A stretch of 34,724 nucleotides of DNA, from contig NEWQ02000022.1 in NCBI GenBank assembly GCA_002869855.2, forward strand, positions 23,528-58,251. Direction: 5' to 3'. Shown piece after piece: positions 30,917 to 34,724 of this stretch. Numbering within the stretch: position 1 is the stretch's first letter; the number at the start of each line of letters is the position of its first letter. The notes under the pieces are model-generated. The model saw only the letters and a list, made by a program, of their open reading frames with translations, had not been told where the DNA came from and searched no databases. Both the position numbers and the translations under genes were made by a program. The stretch comes from Nitrospira sp. CG24D. Lineage in GTDB: Bacteria > Nitrospirota > Nitrospiria > Nitrospirales > Nitrospiraceae.

Positions 30917-32313
30917 ACGGTCTGGCCTTGCAGGCACGCGCGCAGTTCCTGGGCAAACTCGGATGCCCGTCGGAACCGTAAGGCAGGATCCTTTTCGAGC
31001 GCTTGGTTGATCACATGCTGGAGGGCCGGAGGAATGTCCGGGCGGATAACCTTTATAGAGGGATGGGGATTATGGGCAATCGCAAAGAGCAAGGCGGATA
31101 AGTTATCCGCAGTGAATGGGGGACGGCCGCTCAGCATTTCAAAGAGGACGACCCCCAGCGAAAAAATGTCGGATCGCCCGTCGACCTTTTTCCCGGCAAT
31201 CTGTTCCGGTGACATATAGGTGGGAGTGCCGAGCACGATGTTGGTTTGCGTCTTGGACGACGAGGCCATTTTCGCAATGCCGAAATCCATGACTTTCACC
31301 GTTGCGCTTTTGGTGATCATGATATTGGCCGGTTTAATGTCGCGGTGCACGACGCCTTGTTGATGGGCGTAGTCCAGGGCATCGGCGACGGTGGCAAGGA
31401 TTGGAATCAGTTTGTCGAGCGGCAGAAGGTTGGGTTTTCGCGACCAGTGCTTGAGCGTGGTGCCCTCCAAGACTTCCATGGCGATGTAGCCGAGATCCTG
31501 CTCTTCACCCGCATCGTAGATCGTCACGATATTGGGGTGTGCCAGCCGGCCGGTCGATTCCGCTTCACGGAAAAACCTGGTTTTCACTTCCTGGAGTTTT
31601 TCCGCATCGTCGATGTCATCGAGCCGCATGGTTTTGATGGCCACGAATCGTTGAATCGTGGGGTCTTTGCCCAGATACACCACCCCCATGGCTCCGCGTC
31701 CGAGTTCCTTCAGGACTTTGTACCGTCCAAGCATGGCGGGTGGAGACCCATTGTCGGGCGAATCTGCGGATGCTGAGTCAGAAGCTTCGGATGGACCGGA
31801 GCGTTCATGAGCGTCATGACTCTCATCAACCGTCTGAGGTGTCTTCTTCCGACTTCGTGGCGGCGCAGGGGCGGTGAAGTAGTGATGGAGGGCGTCGATG
31901 TTGAGTAGCCACGCCACAGTCAGCCAGAGCCCGGTGACGACCAGAGTGGCGGCATAGCCGAGGCTGTATCGCTGGGTTCCGATATCTTCAATCAGCGATT
32001 GTCCGACCACTTGCATCGTCTTGTCCCCGACAATAAGGACGACCAGTGTGGTCAGCGGAAGGATGATGCGGCTGATAAAGGTAAAGCCTCGTCCGTTGTC
32101 CGGCATCTGGCGAAAGGCATGAACTGCCAGAAGCCAGAGCGTGAGGAGGCCGGTGCCTTCAGCGACCAGGCGAATGGTTTGCGGTCCTGTTAGGCCAAGA
32201 AGTGTCAGGGGGAAATTTTCGGCAAACGGCAGCTTGCTCAGGAGTGGTCCAGCAAAGAGGGCCACGAATGAGACGATTGCGAACTGAATGAGCCAGCCAG
32301 ATGCGTGTGTCAT
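30913..32313 (-). CDS. Membrane Ser/Thr protein kinase with N-terminal multi-pass region
   Basis: A 466-residue PknB-like eukaryotic-type kinase. Four membrane helices lie before the kinase domain (about 6-25, 49-67, 80-96, 120-139), followed by a Ser/Asp-rich linker (about 145-194). The catalytic domain starts near 195: glycine loop GRGAMGVV (205-212), Lys227 in VAIKTM, HRDIKPAN (323-330), DFG (343-345) and GTPTYMSPEQI. It runs to the end at about 466. Typical bacterial kinases have the kinase domain first and the membrane segment after it; this order is reversed. ATG at 32313 is supported by a promoter that would put the TTG at 32340 outside the transcript. The stop codon lies in the end of repeat copy 1. 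Confidence 0.93.
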   Translation of the reverse strand: MTHASGWLIQFAIVSFVALFAGPLLSKLPFAENFPLTLLGLTGPQTIRLVAEGTGLLTLWLLAVHAFRQMPDNGRGFTFISRIILPLTTLVVLIVGDKTMQVVGQSLIEDIGTQRYSLGYAATLVVTGLWLTVAWLLNIDALHHYFTAPAPPRSRKKTPQTVDESHDAHERSGPSEASDSASADSPDNGSPPAMLGRYKVLKELGRGAMGVVYLGKDPTIQRFVAIKTMRLDDIDDAEKLQEVKTRFFREAESTGRLAHPNIVTIYDAGEEQDLGYIAMEVLEGTTLKHWSRKPNLLPLDKLIPILATVADALDYAHQQGVVHRDIKPANIMITKSATVKVMDFGIAKMASSSKTQTNIVLGTPTYMSPEQIAGKKVDGRSDIFSLGVVLFEMLSGRPPFTADNLSALLFAIAHNPHPSIKVIRPDIPPALQHVINQALEKDPALRFRRASEFAQELRACLQGQTV

Positions 32314-32340
32314 GGATAGATTCAGTGAGAAGCTGCCCAA

Positions 32341-32368
32341 AGTCTAGCGGATAGGCCTGAAGAGTCAA
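32341..32368 (-). promoter_or_regulatory. Predicted promoter of the Ser/Thr kinase gene
   Basis: TTGACT (32368-32363, minus strand) and TAGACT (32346-32341) are separated by 16 bases. Transcription would begin about 20 bases before the ATG at 32313. The -10 and next bases (TAGACTTTGG) are identical to those of the uppS promoter. Confidence 0.5.
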
Positions 32369-32397
32369 CGAATAGCGGGAATCGCACAGAGAGAGGG

Positions 32398-32673
32398 GTT
32401 AGCAGGCTGCGGAGAAACTCGGTGAATGAGTAAACGTGGCAATGATGCTTCTATAGGTATTGCGGCTTCAACAACCACAGGATGCTCAAAAAGGCCGTCC
32501 AGCAAGGCCGCAGTGAGCGAAGAGGCGAGGAGGTACATACCAAGCTTCGCTTGACCCGCTCGCTTTGATCAGATGCGAGCGGATAGGCCCTTCGCCTCAA
32601 GTAGCTCTTAATACGTTGATCTTCTTCGTGAAGCGAGAACGCCGCTGGCGGACTTTTTCAGCACCCTGTTAGA
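32398..32673. repeat. MITE-like repeat element, copy 2 (about 275 bp)
   Basis: A longer relative of copy 1 in the same orientation. Left end TTAGCAGGCTGCGGAGAAAC; the inner start CAGGATGCTCAAAAAGGC, the middle CCAGCAAGGCCGCAG and the right end GCGGACTTTTTCAGCACCCT match copy 1 closely, whereas about 100 bases in the middle differ. The right end again covers the stop codon (TAA) of the upstream gene, here the PHP gene (32669-32671). The TA next to each end would fit a TA target-site duplication as made by IS630/mariner-type transposition. Confidence 0.75.
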
Positions 32674-33517
32674 GCTTGGCGATGGCGTCCTTGAGTTTCG
32701 GCAGCAGATGATCCGGAACATGCAGCGAGCCCTTCCCGGTCCCGACTTCGATATCGGGTTTGGTCATACCGTGAAAGTCGCTGCCGCCCGTAACCAAGAG
32801 GCCTAATTGTTTGGCGAGACTCAAATAGGTGCGGGTTTGTCGGGGGGTGTGGGTACTGTAGTGGACCTCGACTCCATCCAGGCCCTGCTCTTTCAGCTGA
32901 CGGGCTAAGTCTGTCAGTGTCCCTTCGGTCGTCTTGACCCAGGTGGGGTGCGCGAGGACCGCCAGCCCTCCGGCATCCTTGATCCAGCGGATCGCATCGA
33001 CAGGGGCAGGGAGGTCTCGAGGGACATAGGCGGCTTTGCCTTCAGCGAGAAACCGATCAAATGCTTCTTTGGCCGTCGTTACGACCTTCTTGTCCATAAG
33101 GACACGGGCGATATGCGGGCGGCCCACTGAATCGCTCCCCGCGACGGCCCGCACTTCATCGTAGGTGATGTCGATGCCTGCGGCTTGCAGCAGCTCGATG
33201 ATTTTTGGATTGCGGCGGTGACGGCTCTCTCGAAGAGTCATCAGGCGCTCGTTGAGTTGGGCATCTTCCCATTTGATGAAATAGCCCAGGACATGCAGTT
33301 CCGATTCACCGTGGCGTGAGCTGATTTCAATGCCGGGGATGATCTCAATGCCGAGTTCCTGTCCCGCGGCGATGGCTTCAGGAAGGCCGGTGGTGATGTC
33401 GTGATCGGTAATAGCCAGGGCAGAGACGCCTGCCTCATGCGCAAGCCTGACGACTTCAGTTGGTGTCTGGCTGCCGTCCGAATGGGTTGTGTGCAGATGG
33501 AGATCGATGCGGCTCAT
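32669..33517 (-). CDS. PHP-domain phosphoesterase
   Basis: A 282-residue metal-dependent phosphoesterase of the PHP family. The metal-binding motifs are in order: IDLHLHTTHSDG (residues 4-15), AITDHD (about 36-41), GIEISSRHGESELH, GRPHIARVL, AHPTWV and TGGSDFHG near 243-250. The arrangement matches the YciV/RNase AM group, which removes nucleotides from the 5' end of RNA or hydrolyses 3',5'-nucleoside bisphosphates; which one applies cannot be said. The ATG overlaps the stop of the FolB-methyltransferase gene by four bases, so they are in one operon. The stop codon is in repeat copy 2. Confidence 0.92.
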   Translation of the reverse strand: MSRIDLHLHTTHSDGSQTPTEVVRLAHEAGVSALAITDHDITTGLPEAIAAGQELGIEIIPGIEISSRHGESELHVLGYFIKWEDAQLNERLMTLRESRHRRNPKIIELLQAAGIDITYDEVRAVAGSDSVGRPHIARVLMDKKVVTTAKEAFDRFLAEGKAAYVPRDLPAPVDAIRWIKDAGGLAVLAHPTWVKTTEGTLTDLARQLKEQGLDGVEVHYSTHTPRQTRTYLSLAKQLGLLVTGGSDFHGMTKPDIEVGTGKGSLHVPDHLLPKLKDAIAKL

Positions 33518-34455
33518 GTCGAGTGAGCCGATCGCAGCGGCTTGTGGGCTACCAACTGTGCAGTATAGGTCGAGCGAGGTCCTTCCACGCCGTCGTGAGG
33601 CCCTTCATCGTAGTGCAGGGTTTGAAGCGTCGACGTCATGCGCAGCAGTTCATTGTGGGCCAGGCAGAACTCCCACCGGCGCGGATGTTTGTGATGCGTA
33701 TAGTTATCGATCGTAAAGGTCTCATAGATCAACACGCCACCGGGTTTGAGGGCATCGATGAGAAATGGAAAGAGCGACCGATGCAGATAGAAAAAGACTA
33801 TGACGACATCGTAGGTCTCGTGTCCGAATCCCGGATCGAATGGCGTGGGTTGCTCCAAGTCGATGGTTCTGGTCTTGATCGGGGGGAGTGCTTTTGCAGC
33901 AGCGGATGCAGCGAGCTGGGTAAGGGCAGCTTCGTCGCGGTCGATGGCATCGACGTGATAACCGCGGGCAGTGAGAAAGAGCGAGTGTCGCCCTCCTCCT
34001 GCCGCCACATCTAAAGCTCTGCCTTTGGGAAGACGGTGCAGCTGTTCGACGAGAAACGGGGCCGGTTTCGGGTCAATGCAGCTGAGTTGTTGCGCGAGCC
34101 TGGTGCGGTCGATCCTGATGCCGACGGAGCGGGTCACTTGAGGAATAGGTGGGTGCAGTTTACGGAGCCAGAGGTTCGCCCGTTTGATGGGAAAATCTGC
34201 AAATAGCATGGCGAGGAATCGCTCCGCCATGGTTTCCAGTAAGCAGGCCTCCTGCGTCGTGCCGATCTCCACGAGGCGTTGCGCGATCTTCGCATAGTCG
34301 ATGGTGTCCGCGAGATGGTCCGAGTGGCCGGCCGGATCGAGATGCGCGTCTAATTCTAAATCCACAGCCAGCGGCTGAGGCTTCGCCCGTTCTTCCGCGG
34401 TGACGCCGCAGCGACCACGGAACTCCAATCGCTCAATGATGATGTGTGCTGACAT
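33514..34455 (-). CDS. folB: Fusion protein: dihydroneopterin aldolase (FolB) plus class I SAM methyltransferase
   Basis: A 313-residue protein with two domains. Residues 1-118 are a complete FolB: the ERAKPQPLAVDLEL strand with the acidic site (Glu21/Glu22), DTIDYAKI (50-57), LLETMAERF (72-80) and the catalytic-type Lys99 in LRKLHPPI. FolB cleaves dihydroneopterin to 6-hydroxymethyldihydropterin in folate synthesis. Residues about 135-313 are a Rossmann-fold methyltransferase with the AdoMet motif ALDVAAGGGRH (147-157), an acidic IDRDE (171-175), VVIVFFYLHRS and GGVLIYETFT. No stop or frameshift lies between the halves, so this is a genuine fusion. The methyltransferase's substrate is unknown. 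It is the first gene of a pair with the PHP gene. Confidence 0.9.
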   Translation of the reverse strand: MSAHIIIERLEFRGRCGVTAEERAKPQPLAVDLELDAHLDPAGHSDHLADTIDYAKIAQRLVEIGTTQEACLLETMAERFLAMLFADFPIKRANLWLRKLHPPIPQVTRSVGIRIDRTRLAQQLSCIDPKPAPFLVEQLHRLPKGRALDVAAGGGRHSLFLTARGYHVDAIDRDEAALTQLAASAAAKALPPIKTRTIDLEQPTPFDPGFGHETYDVVIVFFYLHRSLFPFLIDALKPGGVLIYETFTIDNYTHHKHPRRWEFCLAHNELLRMTSTLQTLHYDEGPHDGVEGPRSTYTAQLVAHKPLRSAHST

Positions 34456-34499
34456 GCGGGCATTGTCGAGGATCGGATTTCAAAGAGTCAAGGAGGGGC

Positions 34500-34615
34500 G
34501 GGTGCGGTTTGGGTGATCTTCTTGCTCGCTGCCCGCGCACCGAGAATTGATCGTAGTTGAAATCAGTGGCGGTGCTCGGTCAATGCGCGCAGGGAAGACC
34601 ACCCAAACCACACCC
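34500..34615. repeat. Imperfect inverted repeat (large stem-loop)
   Basis: The arms at 34500-34521 (GGGTGCGGTTTGGGTGATCT) and 34594-34615 are complementary over 22 bases with two mismatches. A further partial complement (CCGCGCACCGAG versus CTCGGT-GCGCGC) lies inside. It could be a structured leader, terminator or repeat element upstream of the folB fusion gene. Function is unknown. Confidence 0.5.
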
Positions 34616-34697
34616 TTGAGGGGAGGAGTAAGAGAAAAGGGAGTAGCTAGGGGAAAGTGTGTTCAGTGCGCCCCTAGTTGGGTTTCTTGCTCGCTGA
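34519..34697. repeat. Short direct repeat, TTCTTGCTCGCTG
   Basis: The 13-mer TTCTTGCTCGCTG occurs at 34519-34531 and again at 34685-34697, each followed by a C/G-rich stretch (CCCGCGC and AGCCCCCGCG). The second copy may overlap the end of a partial minus-strand gene, so the repeat may be a duplicated gene end. Confidence 0.4.
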
Positions 34698-34724
34698 GCC
34701 CCCGCGATGAAACGGCGGTCGCTC
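34674..34724 (-). CDS. Possible C-terminal end of a gene running off the window
   Basis: On the minus strand the window begins with 16 open codons (ERPPFHRGGSASKKPN) ending in TAG at 34676-34674. The basic, Ser/Lys/Pro-rich ending is plausible for a protein tail, but the fragment is too short to identify or to prove coding. Confidence 0.25.
   Translation of the reverse strand, partial: ERPPFHRGGSASKKPN

Noticed and set aside
34500..34724. CRISPR array
   Set aside because: Only two copies of a 13-base repeat at uneven spacing, and no cas genes.

Overview
The window reads as chromosomal DNA of a Gram-negative bacterium, most likely a member of the genus Nitrospira or a close relative (phylum Nitrospirota). 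This is inferred from gene content (squalene/hopanoid genes hpnD and hpnE, an adenosylcobalamin-dependent ribonucleotide reductase, a GAF-fused pilus ATPase, an uppS-cdsA-dxr-rseP-proS block, an MltC-type lytic transglycosylase) and from the moderately high GC content. No database search was run. No tRNA, rRNA, CRISPR array, integrase or intact insertion sequence was seen.

Layout. (1) 1-2060: a RhlE-type DEAD-box helicase followed by a small unknown gene and a perfect palindrome. (2) 2072-9342: an envelope and c-di-GMP-flavoured neighbourhood. It holds a ZorA/ZorB-like (MotA/MotB-like) membrane pair on the minus strand, a tiny charged protein, two tandem PilZ proteins diverging from the pair, an MltC-like lytic transglycosylase, and a large type IV pilus/type II secretion ATPase with GAF and MshEN-like domains. 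(3) 9529-15601, minus strand: uppS, cdsA, dxr, rseP, proS, covering isoprenoid and phospholipid precursors, site-2 protease and prolyl-tRNA synthetase. A good promoter precedes uppS. (4) 15800-19699, plus strand: tldD, tldE/pmbA, a secreted PEBP-family protein and an unknown acidic-tailed protein. (5) 19745-25479, minus strand: type-4 uracil-DNA glycosylase, a small lipoprotein, hpnE, hpnD, a BtuF-like cobalamin-binding protein, a HAD phosphatase and an SH3-domain membrane protein. (6) 25612-29772: class II ribonucleotide reductase (minus), then YjbQ, an unknown 337-residue protein and a Cys-rich exported protein (plus). (7) 29883-34724, minus strand: PP2C phosphatase, membrane Ser/Thr kinase, PHP phosphoesterase and a FolB-methyltransferase fusion. 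Two related copies of a MITE-like repeat bracket the kinase gene.

How they work together. The most interesting candidate system is the ZorAB-like stator pair, which lacks recognisable Zorya effectors and sits back-to-back with two PilZ genes. Because PilZ proteins such as YcgR regulate MotAB stators in flagellated bacteria, a c-di-GMP-gated, non-flagellar envelope motor is a testable hypothesis. The MshEN-like pilus ATPase and the lytic transglycosylase next door fit a surface/envelope signalling theme. The kinase and PP2C phosphatase form a likely reversible phosphorylation pair. HpnD and HpnE are two of the three enzymes of the HpnCDE squalene route; hpnC is not in the window.
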